From NCBI RefSeq assembly GCF_014649335.1, contig NZ_BMSV01000001.1:868001-932000 (forward strand): DNA of 64,000 bases, given 5' to 3'. Numbering within the stretch: position 1 is the first letter of the stretch; each line of letters starts with the position of its first letter. Source of the stretch: Streptomyces roseolilacinus (GTDB lineage: Bacteria; Actinomycetota; Actinomycetes; Streptomycetales; Streptomycetaceae). Positions 50,745 to 58,492 of the stretch are shown piece after piece. The position numbers and the translations under genes were made by a program. The notes under the pieces are model-generated. The model was not told where the DNA came from, did no database searches, and saw nothing but the letters and a program-made list of their open reading frames with translations.

Positions 50745-51353
50745 TCAGATGGTCGGGGTGTCGTCGACGATCGGCTTGTGAATCTCCACGACCGGCTTCC
50801 ACCCCGCGGAGAACTCGATGAATTCCGCACGGGTGGGGTAGGTGTCGATCGCGCGACGGTCCCGCTTGGGGCTGTCGCTCGCCTTGCGCCCCCGGGGGAT
50901 CTGCTCCTCGAAGATGTCGACCTTCACGTCGGGGACCTCCTTGAGGCCCTGGCGCCAGATCTGCACGACGTCGGCGCCGAACGCCTGCCGGGCCGCGGCG
51001 TAGAGGGCCGTGAGGGAGCCCCTGTCCCCACCGGGGACGAAAAGCGCCAGGTCCAGCACGACGCCGGCCGACTGGAGGACCTCGATGGTCTCCGGGCCGT
51101 CCTCGTCGGCCACGTAGACCCCGGCTTCGTTCTCGTCGTCGGGAAGGCAGGAGACCTCTTCCTGGAATACGGTCCTCGCCGTGATCGAGCCGCCCTCGAA
51201 ATCCTCACCGGACTTGGTCAGAAAAGCAGGGACGTAGCAGTCGGGAAGTTTGAGTTCTGCCGTGTCGGCGGAAACGAGGATCCTGTCCTTCACGCCGAGC
51301 TTCGTCACCTCTTCCAGCGAGAGGCGGCGAGCGGCGATCTTCTCCGTGTTCAC
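50745..51353 (-). CDS. Hypothetical protein, unrecognised
   Basis: A 202-residue soluble acidic protein. GTG 51353 (VNTEKIAARRLSLEEVTKLGVKD) has GAAAGGGA upstream as ribosome-binding site. It contains alpha/beta-looking segments (LVSADTAELKLPDCYVPAFL; AGVYVADEDGPETIEVL; GVVLDLALFVPGG; ADVVQIWRQGLKEVPDVKVDIFEEQIPRG) and ends FIEFSAGWKPVVEIHKPIVDDTPTI. No signal peptide or membrane helix; two Cys (DC, SC). Codon use includes more A/T-ending codons than neighbours. The family is not recognised. It is isolated between the convergent DinB gene and a 412-bp gap. Confidence 0.72.
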   Translation of the reverse strand: MNTEKIAARRLSLEEVTKLGVKDRILVSADTAELKLPDCYVPAFLTKSGEDFEGGSITARTVFQEEVSCLPDDENEAGVYVADEDGPETIEVLQSAGVVLDLALFVPGGDRGSLTALYAAARQAFGADVVQIWRQGLKEVPDVKVDIFEEQIPRGRKASDSPKRDRRAIDTYPTRAEFIEFSAGWKPVVEIHKPIVDDTPTI

Positions 51354-51765
51354 GATTTCCCTTTCAGGTCGCACTGTCCCTCCGAGCGAGGACGCTACCA
51401 CGAAACCGCGAGGTCAACTGCCTCGTAAACCCTGGGTATATGACCTCCTACGGCCTGCACGGGAGGGCAACGGAGCGAGTGCCGTTCGGCCGGGAGCACG
51501 CATTCGCCGGACAGTGGCCCTCGTCGTGGTGCCGGGGGTCAAATGGCTGTTGTATTGCGGTGCGCCGGGCGGCACGGAGGGACTGAAAGAGGGCTTACGG
51601 TAGATATCCCCCATACCACCTTCGGGAAGGTGGTGGCGGGGTAAGGCGAACCATTCGCCGTACGTCTCGAAGAGCGCGGGGGAAACCGACCGGATGGCCC
51701 GGCCACGCAACACCGGGGACCTCCACCGGCACCATCCGGACGGAACGCGAAGCCCTCGTGGAGCG
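51354..51765. other. Gap without a recognised gene, with two inverted repeats
   Basis: About 410 bp. Contains a hairpin ACCACCTT-cggg-AAGGTGGT (51615-51634) and GGCGAA-cca-TTCGCC (51645-51659), the latter possibly regulatory. It must also hold the promoter of the gene at 50745-51353; a TTGACC lies on the minus strand near 51412 but the -10 is unclear. Open frames of 99 and 117 codons here look like chance frames. Confidence 0.5.
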
Positions 51766-52686
51766 TCAGCCCTGCGGCGGCACGGGGACGAGCGCCTCGC
51801 TCGGCCGGCTGGTCGGGGCGAAGCGGGTGGTTCCGGGCCCGGTCGGCACCAGGGCCTTGTGGATGGCCTGGGAGACGTTCTGGATGGTGGTCACGCCGTA
51901 GTTCATGGTGCTGTTGTCGTGCGTCAGCACGGTGATCGCGTAGTCGTGGCCGGCGCCCTGGAAGGTGCCCAGGCTGTGCACGCGCCAGCCGTGCGTGGAG
52001 CGCTGCACCCAGCCGTTCTTGACCCCCACGGAGACGGAGGACGGGGCGCCGGCCGGGGTGCCCCAGCGCTGCGAGGAGACGACCTGGCCCATCAGTTTCC
52101 GTATGTAGGCGCGGGCGTTGTCGCTCAGCACGCTGTTCCCGGTGGTGACGAGCGACAGCAGCCTCTGCTCGTCCCTGACGTTCACCTGGGTCAGGCCCCA
52201 GTAGCCGCCGCTGCCCGGCACGGTCCTGGTCATGCCGGCGGCGCTCAGGAAGCCCTTGATCTTTGTCGTGCCGAGCTGCTTCCAGAGCTTGCTGGTCGCG
52301 GCGTTGTCGGACTTGGTGATCATGGCTGTGGCGAGCGACTGCTCGGTGCCCGTCAGGTACCTGTTCTGCTTCTTGGCGTCCCACAGCAGCGCGGCGAGCA
52401 CGGTGACCTTGACGGTGCTGGCCGAGTCGTAGGAGTGGGCGGCCCGCAGGGTGCAACTGGTCTTGGTGCCGCGGTCGTAGAGGCCGACGGCGACGGTGCT
52501 CTTGCGGCCCGCGAGGGCGGCCGTGATGTCCTTCTTCAGCTTGTCGGCGAGGCCCGCCTTGGCCGACGTGCAGCTCACGGTCGGAGTGGCGGCGACGGCG
52601 GTGGTCGGAGCGAGGGCGGGTACGAGCAGCGCGGCGCTGAGGGCGGCCGCGAGCGCGCCGCCCCGGCCTATGGTCCGGCGAGTCAT
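51766..52686 (-). CDS. Secreted serine hydrolase, class A beta-lactamase-like
   Basis: A 306-residue exported protein with a Sec signal peptide (cleavage near AVAAT, about residue 33). Penicillin-recognising motifs: Ser90-x-x-Lys93 (SASTVK), Ser126-Asp127-Asn128 (MITKSDNAAT), and VKNGW in place of a KTG triad. Length and layout resemble the Streptomyces class A beta-lactamase/PBP-like family, but the altered triad makes true beta-lactamase activity uncertain; cell-wall or other peptidase activity is possible. It stands alone, with a 197-bp gap to the anti-sigma-like gene upstream. Confidence 0.85.
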   Translation of the reverse strand: MTRRTIGRGGALAAALSAALLVPALAPTTAVAATPTVSCTSAKAGLADKLKKDITAALAGRKSTVAVGLYDRGTKTSCTLRAAHSYDSASTVKVTVLAALLWDAKKQNRYLTGTEQSLATAMITKSDNAATSKLWKQLGTTKIKGFLSAAGMTRTVPGSGGYWGLTQVNVRDEQRLLSLVTTGNSVLSDNARAYIRKLMGQVVSSQRWGTPAGAPSSVSVGVKNGWVQRSTHGWRVHSLGTFQGAGHDYAITVLTHDNSTMNYGVTTIQNVSQAIHKALVPTGPGTTRFAPTSRPSEALVPVPPQG

Positions 52687-52883
52687 GGAGAAGTCCCCTT
52701 CGAGGTCCTACGGGCGTCCCCCGAGCGCCGTCGAGCGCACGCGGGCATCGCCTCGTGGGACTCACCGGGACGATCGGAGGTTGTACGCGGGTTCAGGGAG
52801 CGGAGGGTTCCGGGGCCGGCCCTCCGGAGCGGGCACCCCGGCGAGCGGCCGGGGCGGCCCGGGGAGGGTCCGCACGCCACCGC

Positions 52884-53330
52884 TCACGGGCCGTCGCCGG
52901 GAGCGGTGTCCAGTTCGGCCCACACCGTCTTGCACGGCACCGGGCCGTGCCGCACGCCCCAGCGGTCCGCCAGCTCCTCGACCAGCACCAGCCCGTACCC
53001 GGACTCCCCCAGCACCTCGCCGGCGAGCCGCCCCCGTACCGGCGTCCGGTCGCCCCGCGTGTCGGTGACCTCGACGCACAGCGTGCCCGAACCGGTGAGG
53101 GCCAAGGTGAGGCGGAAGCTCCGTCCCGGCACCCGGCCGTGCAGCACGGCGTTGGCGGCGAGTTCTCCGACGACGAGCAGGGCGGCATCCGACTCGGCAC
53201 CCCACTCCCGCAGCCGCTCGGCCGCGAGCAGCCGGGCGAGCCGGGCACCGCGCCGGGTGGCGGACAGCGGTACGGAGAACCGGTGCAGGGGTTCGAACGA
53301 CGACTCGGCAAGCGTTTCGGTCTGGTTCAC
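52884..53330 (-). CDS. ATP-binding anti-sigma-like protein (HATPase_c_2)
   Basis: A 148-residue RsbW/AbaA-like GHKL domain. The N-box is ELAANAVLHG (Glu56 to Asn60), the D-x-R-G motif is TDTRGDRTPV (Asp90) and the G2 box is ESGYGLVLVEELADRWG (about 109-125). In Streptomyces such proteins accompany XRE/DUF397 pairs and act in development or antibiotic control, sometimes as anti-sigma factors. Divergent from the XRE gene across 164 bp, completing the three-gene WhiJ-type set. The two probably share regulation. Confidence 0.88.
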   Translation of the reverse strand: MNQTETLAESSFEPLHRFSVPLSATRRGARLARLLAAERLREWGAESDAALLVVGELAANAVLHGRVPGRSFRLTLALTGSGTLCVEVTDTRGDRTPVRGRLAGEVLGESGYGLVLVEELADRWGVRHGPVPCKTVWAELDTAPGDGP

Positions 53331-53494
53331 GCCGCCCAGCGTGGCCGCGCCCGGCCGCCGGTTGAAGGACGGCCGCCCGGGCGGACACCCGCTGTCCGCC
53401 CCCGTCCCGCCCGCGTCCGGGCTGTCCGGGGTTACCGGGACGCCGCCCGCGCCGTTGAGCAGGGAAGGGCCGACGCGGAGGGAGGGCGGCAGAC

Positions 53495-54328
53495 GTGATC
53501 GACGGGGACACGGATCTGGACGACGAGGAGGCGGGCGCGGTGGTGCGCGCGGTGGCCCGCCAGCTGAAGCTGTGGCGCGAGGCGGCCGGCCTCACCCAGA
53601 CCGAGTTCGGCCGGGCCATCGGTTACGGGGAGGAACTGGTCTCCTCCGTGGAACGGGGCCGCCGCATCCCCCGCCCCGAGTACCTGGACGCGGCGGACGA
53701 GGTCCTGGGCGCGGGCGGCAAGGTCGCGGCGATGAAGGAGGAACTGGCGGAGGTCAGGTACCCGAAGAAGGTCCGGGACGTGAAGCGCCTGGAGGCGGAA
53801 GCGGTCGAGATCTGCTCCTACAACAACTCGGTCGTCGACGGGCTGTTGCAGACGGAGGAGTACGCGCGGGCGGTGTTCGCTTCCCGCAGGCCGCCTTACA
53901 CCGAAGATCAATTGGAACAGCATGTAGCCGCTCGGATAGCTCGCCAGGCGATCGTAAGGACCACAACCGCCAAGCCACTCTTCAGCTTTGTGCTGTGCGA
54001 GGCGACTCTACGTCGGCTCATCGGAGGCAAGGTGGTGATGCGCGGGCAACTTGAACGACTGTCGGAAGTAGCCCGGCTCCGGAACGTCGACCTGCAAGTC
54101 CTGCCCCTCCACCGAGAGGAGAACTCAGGACTCGACGGCTCGTTCCGACTCCTCAAGCTCAGGGACGGAGCAGCTGTGGGACTCAGCGAAGCACCACTCA
54201 CTAGCCGCGTCTTCTCGGGCCCGAAAGAGACCACGGCTCTCGACATGCGCTATGGCATCATCCGGGCGCAAGCTCTCACACCACGAGAGTCCCTCGACCT
54301 CATCGAGAAACTGCGGGGAGAGACATGA
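53495..54328 (+). CDS. XRE regulator with DUF5753 (WhiJ/Scr1-type)
   Basis: A 277-residue regulator with an N-terminal helix-turn-helix (about residues 22-75; LKLWREAAGLTQTEFGRAIGYGEELVSSVERGRRIP) and a C-terminal DUF5753 effector domain (about 95-270; NNSVVDGLLQTEEYARAVFASRRP; LVLPLHREEN-like strands). GTG 53495 has GGAGGG upstream. Its stop overlaps the ATG of the DUF397 gene. The DNA from about 53,890 to the end of the pair is visibly less GC-rich than the first half, suggesting a mosaic origin. Confidence 0.92.
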   Translation: MIDGDTDLDDEEAGAVVRAVARQLKLWREAAGLTQTEFGRAIGYGEELVSSVERGRRIPRPEYLDAADEVLGAGGKVAAMKEELAEVRYPKKVRDVKRLEAEAVEICSYNNSVVDGLLQTEEYARAVFASRRPPYTEDQLEQHVAARIARQAIVRTTTAKPLFSFVLCEATLRRLIGGKVVMRGQLERLSEVARLRNVDLQVLPLHREENSGLDGSFRLLKLRDGAAVGLSEAPLTSRVFSGPKETTALDMRYGIIRAQALTPRESLDLIEKLRGET

Positions 54329-54531
54329 GCCTCAAGTCATCTGACGGAGCTGGTCCCGAGCTGGAGTGGATAAAAAGCAGCCACAGCACAGCGGACGGCC
54401 CGTCCTGCGTCGAGGTGGCGACCGCCCCCGACCGCATCCTCGTCCGCGACTCCAAGAACCCCACCGGCCCCCGCCTCGCCCTCGCCCCCACCACCTGGGC
54501 GGCCTTCGTGCCGTACGCCTCCGGGCGCTGA
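54325..54531 (+). CDS. DUF397 protein (WhiJ partner)
   Basis: A 68-residue protein: GPELEWIKSSHSTADGPSCVEVA followed by ILVRDSKNPTGPRLALAPTTWAAFV. This is the standard DUF397 sequence, a toxin-antitoxin-like or signalling partner of XRE/DUF5753 regulators. Translationally coupled by an ATGA overlap. Followed by a 12-bp hairpin. Confidence 0.94.
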   Translation: MSLKSSDGAGPELEWIKSSHSTADGPSCVEVATAPDRILVRDSKNPTGPRLALAPTTWAAFVPYASGR

Positions 54532-54547
54532 CGCAGCGAACGCACGC

Positions 54548-54577
54548 GGCCCGCACCCGACTTCACGGGTGCGGGCC
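54548..54577 (+). terminator. Hairpin after the DUF397 gene
   Basis: GGCCCGCACCCG-acttca-CGGGTGCGGGCC, a perfect 12-bp stem 17 bp past the stop. Also faces the convergent MFS gene. Confidence 0.8.
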
Positions 54578-54638
54578 ACGCGCACGGCCCGGGCGCGCCT
54601 GGCCGTGTGCTTCCCGTCCGGCCGGCCGGACGGGTACG

Positions 54639-56042
54639 TCACAGCTCGGCCGGGGCCTGCCGCGTCCGGGGGACGAGGAGCGCCGTGGCGGCGCCCGCGG
54701 CGACGATCGCCGCGATCCAGCCGACCGCGGCGCGGGTGGTGTCGCCGGTGCCGGCGGTGAGGGTGACGAGGACCGCGAGGCCGACCGCGCCACCGAGTTG
54801 CTGCCCGGTCGTGGCGATGCCTCCGACGGTGCCCTGCTCGTCGTCGGCGGACCCCGTCGCCGCGGTGGCGAACATGCCGGTGAACACGATGCCCTGGCCG
54901 ACGCTGAGGAGGAGCAGGGTGGAGAGGAGCACGGCCCAACTCGTCTCCGCCCCGATGGCGGCGGCGAGGACCACCAGCCCCGCTGCTCCGATCAGGTTTC
55001 CGCCGACGAGTGCGACGCGCAGGCCCCGCGTGGCCAGACGCCCGCCCACGTGGGTTCCGATCAGGACGCCCGCGCAGGGGACGACGAAGATGAGCCCCGT
55101 CGACAGCGCGGACAGCCCGCGGGTGTCCTGCAGGTAGATGGTGACGAAGTAGGCCAGCGCGCCGAACCCCGCCATGAAGAGGAACGTCGAAGCCGTACCG
55201 ACCACCAGGTGGCGGTTCTCGACGTCCTTCTTGCGGAACAGCGGCTCTGCCGCACGTGACTCGACGATCACGAGTGCGGCCGCCACGAGGGCCGCGAGCC
55301 CCAGGCACGCCCACGTGGCCCGCGAGGACCACCCGTCCTCGGTGGCGAACGTGAACCCCGCCACGGTCAGTCCGGCCGCGGCGGTCGCGAGGACGCCACC
55401 CGTGAGGTCGAGGCGTCCGGAGGGCGCCTCGGGGCGGTCGGGGGGCACGCTGCCCCACGCGAGGACGACGACCGCCGCCACGAGGGGGACGTTGACGAAG
55501 AAGACGGCGCGCCACCCCAGCGCCTGCGTCAGCACGCCGCCCAGGATCGACCCGAGGACCATGCCGGCCGAGCCGGCGGCGCCCCAGATCCCCAACGCCC
55601 GGTTCCTCGCCGGTCCCTCCGGGAAGCCGGCGCCGAGCAGCGCCAGGATCGCCGGCGAGAGCGCCGCCCCGCCCGCGCCCTGGATTGCTCGCCCGATCAC
55701 CAGCATCGCGGGCGAGGTGGCCGCGCCCCCGAGGACCGAACCGAGTGCGAAGAGCGCCACCCCGGCCATGAACAGGCGCCGTCTTCCGTACCGGTCGACC
55801 AGGCGCCCGCAGAGCAGCAGGAGCCCTCCGAAGGCGACCGCGTAGGCGCTGATCACCCAGGGGAGGCCGCCCGGCCCGAAGCCGAGCTCGGCGATCTGCG
55901 GTAAGGCGACGAAAACGATGTTGTAGTCGATGCCGACCAGCATCTGCGCGAGCGCCACGGCGGCGAGCAGCGTCGCGGCGCGACGAGTGGTCGAGCCCGT
56001 GGCGGGCCGGGTCTGTGGGGTGCCCTGGTATGCAGACGTCAC
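54639..56042 (-). CDS. MFS transporter, DHA2/EmrB-QacA type
   Basis: A 467-residue membrane exporter with 12-14 hydrophobic segments. Motif A is GRLVDRYGRRRLFMAG (after TM2-3), motif C is GSILGGVLTQALGWRAVFFVNVP, and an early Asp (ML.GIDYNIVFVALPQI) is the typical DHA2 start. It should export drugs or metabolites using proton motive force. GTG 56042 (VTSAYQG) is used. The divergent gene is a MarR regulator, with a perfect palindrome between them. Likely substrate-inducible efflux. Confidence 0.93.
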   Translation of the reverse strand: MTSAYQGTPQTRPATGSTTRRAATLLAAVALAQMLVGIDYNIVFVALPQIAELGFGPGGLPWVISAYAVAFGGLLLLCGRLVDRYGRRRLFMAGVALFALGSVLGGAATSPAMLVIGRAIQGAGGAALSPAILALLGAGFPEGPARNRALGIWGAAGSAGMVLGSILGGVLTQALGWRAVFFVNVPLVAAVVVLAWGSVPPDRPEAPSGRLDLTGGVLATAAAGLTVAGFTFATEDGWSSRATWACLGLAALVAAALVIVESRAAEPLFRKKDVENRHLVVGTASTFLFMAGFGALAYFVTIYLQDTRGLSALSTGLIFVVPCAGVLIGTHVGGRLATRGLRVALVGGNLIGAAGLVVLAAAIGAETSWAVLLSTLLLLSVGQGIVFTGMFATAATGSADDEQGTVGGIATTGQQLGGAVGLAVLVTLTAGTGDTTRAAVGWIAAIVAAGAATALLVPRTRQAPAEL

Positions 56043-56051
56043 GATACTCCA

Positions 56052-56070
56052 AACTCGGAAGGTCCGAGTT
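56052..56070. promoter_or_regulatory. MarR-type palindromic operator
   Basis: AACTCGGA-agg-TCCGAGTT, perfect 8-bp arms, 19 bp, 10 bp upstream of the MFS start and 35 bp before the marR -10. A second GTTCGGA word repeats at 56069 and 56083. Expected binding site of the MarR protein. Confidence 0.7.
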
Positions 56071-56100
56071 CGGACTTTAACAGTTCGGATGATCTGTTGG

Positions 56101-56106
56101 TAAGGT
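56101..56106 (+). promoter_or_regulatory. -10 hexamer of the marR gene (leaderless)
   Basis: TAAGGT lies 7 nt before GTG 56114. The same bases could serve as a weak ribosome-binding site for that GTG; both readings favour 56114 over 56105. Confidence 0.4.
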
Positions 56107-56113
56107 GGACCCC

Positions 56114-56539
56114 GTGAACGCACCGACCGAGCCACAGGCCGACTCAGCCGCACTGTGCGGGCTCGTCGCCCGGTTCAATCAGCGCCTCGACGCCCACGCG
56201 CGCAAGGTCGCCGACCGACTCGGCATCACCAGCTCGCAGGTGATCGCGCTGCGCGAGCTGTCCGAGCCGCTCACGCTGACCGACCTCGCGGGGCGGATGT
56301 GCTGCGAGGCGTCCAACGCCGGGTACGTGGTCGACCGGATGGCGCAGCAGGGGCTGATCACGCGCCGGCCCCACCCCACCGACCGCCGGGCCAAACTCAT
56401 CACCCTGACCGACGCGGGGGCCTCCTGCCGGCGCAACGTCCTCGCCGCGCTCAGCGAGGAGACGCCCACGTCGGCGCTGACCGCGCGCGAGATCGCCGAC
56501 CTCAGCGCCCTCCTGGCGAAAGCGATCACGACCCCCTGA
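56114..56539 (+). CDS. MarR family transcriptional regulator
   Basis: A 141-residue winged-helix repressor: helices with GLVARFNQRLDAHARKVADRLGITSSQVIALRELSEPLTLTDLAGRM, recognition helix EASNAGYVVDRMAQQG, and wing RRPHPTDRRAKLITLTDAG. It normally binds as a dimer to a palindrome and releases it on binding an aromatic or drug-like ligand. The divergent MFS exporter is the expected target. The frame begins at GTG 56105, but 56114 fits promoter spacing better. Confidence 0.92.
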   Translation: MNAPTEPQADSAALCGLVARFNQRLDAHARKVADRLGITSSQVIALRELSEPLTLTDLAGRMCCEASNAGYVVDRMAQQGLITRRPHPTDRRAKLITLTDAGASCRRNVLAALSEETPTSALTAREIADLSALLAKAITTP

Positions 56540-56769
56540 CCGCCGGGCCCCGCGCACACGCGAAAGACTCCCGCCGCCGCGCCGTGCGATCAGGCCGGGG
56601 ACACCCGTGCCCGGCCGGGCGCCGGCGCCCTTCGAGGGCAACGGGCCACCGGACGGCGGGCACCGCGGGGGCCGGGCGGCGGCAACGGCGGTGGCGCCCC
56701 GAAGCGGCCCCGAGCCGCCCCGGAGGCCGCCTCCGCGCAACCGCCCTCGAAGCCCCCCGCACACGCCGA

Positions 56770-56806
56770 CGGGGCGGAGGGGCACCCTTCGTGCCCCTCC
56801 GCCCCG
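56770..56806. terminator. Strong hairpin between marR and hemD
   Basis: A perfect 16-bp stem (56770-56785 and 56791-56806) around CCTTC, 18 bp beyond the hemD stop. Probable bidirectional terminator for hemD and marR. Confidence 0.85.
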
Positions 56807-56824
56807 CCACCGGTCACGAACCGG

Positions 56825-58492
56825 TCAGGTCGTCGTCCGCCGCCGCCGCGCCCCCGGGCGCCGCTCGGAGGGCCGGGTGACCGGGTCGCCCGCCTCCAGC
56901 GCCGCCGTCCGCCGCTTCGCGCCGAACTCCGCCAGCGCCTCCGCCAGCTTCGTCACCGACGGCTCCGGCGACAGCACGTCCACCCGCAGGCCGTGCTCCT
57001 CCGCCGTCTTCGCGGTCGCCGGGCCGATGCAGGCGATCACCGTCACGTTGTGCGGCTTGCCCGCGATGCCGACCAGGTTCCGCACGGTCGACGACGAGGT
57101 GAACAGCACCGCGTCGAAACCGCCGCCCTTGATCGCCTCGCGGGTCTCCGCCGGCGGCGGCGACGCGCGCACGGTCCGGTACGCCGTGACGTCGTCGACC
57201 TCCCAGCCCAGCTCGATCAGCCCGGCCACCAGCGTCTCGGTCGCGATGTCGGCGCGCGGCAGGAACACCCGGTCGATCGGGTCGAAGACCGGGTCGTACG
57301 GCGGCCAGTCCTCAAGCAGCCCCGCCGCGGACTGCTCCCCGCTGGGCACCAGGTCCGGCTTGACGCCGAAGTCGATCAGCGCCTTGGCGGTCTGCTCGCC
57401 CACCGCCGCGACCTTGATCCCGGCGAAGGCGCGGGCGTCGAGCCCGTACTCCTCGAACTTCTCGCGGACGGCCTTCACGGCGTTCACCGAGGTGAAGGCG
57501 ATCCACTCGTACCGGCCCGTGACCAGGCCCTTGACCGCGCGCTCCATCTGCTGCGGGGTGCGCGGCGGCTCGACCGCGATGGTCGGGACCTCGCTGGGCA
57601 CGGCGCCGTACGACCTGAGCTGGTCGGAGAGCGAAGCCGCCTGCTCCTTGGTGCGCGGGACGAGGACCTTCCAGCCGAACAGTGGCTTGGACTCGAACCA
57701 CGCGAGCTGGTCGCGCTGGGCGGCGGCGCTGCGCTCACCGACCACGGCTATGACGGGCTGGTGGCCGTCCGGGGACGGCAGCACCTTCGCCTGCTTCAGC
57801 GTCTGCGCGATCGAGCCGAGCGTCGCCGTCCACGTCCGCTGCCGGGTGGTCGTCCCGGCGATGGTGACGGTCAGCGGGGTGTCCGGCTTGCGGCCGGCCG
57901 CGACGAGCTCGCCGGCGGCGGAGGCGACGGAGTCCAGCGTCGTGGACACCACCACCGTGCCGTCGGACGCGCCGACCTCGGTCCAGCAGCGGTCGCTCGC
58001 GGTGCGGGCGTCCACGAAGCGGACGTCCGCGCCCTGCGAGTCGCGCAGCGGCACACCCGCGTACGCGGGCACGCCGACCGCGGTGGCGACGCCGGGCACG
58101 ACCTCGAAGGGGATGCCGGCGGCGGCGCAGGCGAGCATCTCGGCGCCCGCGTCACCGTCGAGCCCCGGGTCGCCGCTCAGCGCACGCACCACCCGCTTGC
58201 CGCCCCGCGCGGCCTCCATGACAAGATTGGCGGCGTCCCTCAACACCGGGACCCCGGCGGTCATTGACGCCTCGTCGACAACCGTCAGCTCGGGCGTGCT
58301 CACGCCCGCCCGCGCATGGCCGCGTACGACATCGAGCACATCGGGCTCGGCGATCAGTACGTCCGCGCCCGCCAGCGCCTCGACGGCGCGCAGAGTCAGC
58401 AGCCCCGGATCACCGGGTCCGGCGCCGAGGAAGGTGACGTGCCCGTACGCGGAGAACGCCGAGGAAGCCTTGGATGCAGTGATGGGGCTCAA
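56825..58492 (-). CDS. hemD: Fused uroporphyrinogen-III methyltransferase/synthase (CobA-HemD)
   Basis: A 555-residue two-domain protein. Residues about 17-260 form a SUMT/CobA methyltransferase (VTFLGAGPGDPGLLTLRAVEAL; ALSGDPGL...), and about 275-535 the HemD synthase (WKVLVPRTKEQAASLSDQLRSYG; YEWIAFTSVNAVKAVREKFEEYGL; AVLFTSSSTVRNLV). It closes the tetrapyrrole ring from hydroxymethylbilane and can methylate it toward sirohaem or cobalamin. ATG 58492 overlaps the hemC stop by 4 nt. Last gene of rex-hemA-hemC-hemD, ended by a strong hairpin. Confidence 0.92.
   Translation of the reverse strand: MSPITASKASSAFSAYGHVTFLGAGPGDPGLLTLRAVEALAGADVLIAEPDVLDVVRGHARAGVSTPELTVVDEASMTAGVPVLRDAANLVMEAARGGKRVVRALSGDPGLDGDAGAEMLACAAAGIPFEVVPGVATAVGVPAYAGVPLRDSQGADVRFVDARTASDRCWTEVGASDGTVVVSTTLDSVASAAGELVAAGRKPDTPLTVTIAGTTTRQRTWTATLGSIAQTLKQAKVLPSPDGHQPVIAVVGERSAAAQRDQLAWFESKPLFGWKVLVPRTKEQAASLSDQLRSYGAVPSEVPTIAVEPPRTPQQMERAVKGLVTGRYEWIAFTSVNAVKAVREKFEEYGLDARAFAGIKVAAVGEQTAKALIDFGVKPDLVPSGEQSAAGLLEDWPPYDPVFDPIDRVFLPRADIATETLVAGLIELGWEVDDVTAYRTVRASPPPAETREAIKGGGFDAVLFTSSSTVRNLVGIAGKPHNVTVIACIGPATAKTAEEHGLRVDVLSPEPSVTKLAEALAEFGAKRRTAALEAGDPVTRPSERRPGARRRRTTT

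Noticed and set aside
51414..51713. 99-codon minus-strand frame in the gap at 51.4-51.7 kb
   Set aside because: Low-complexity Arg/Pro/Thr sequence without a ribosome-binding site; a chance frame is more likely.
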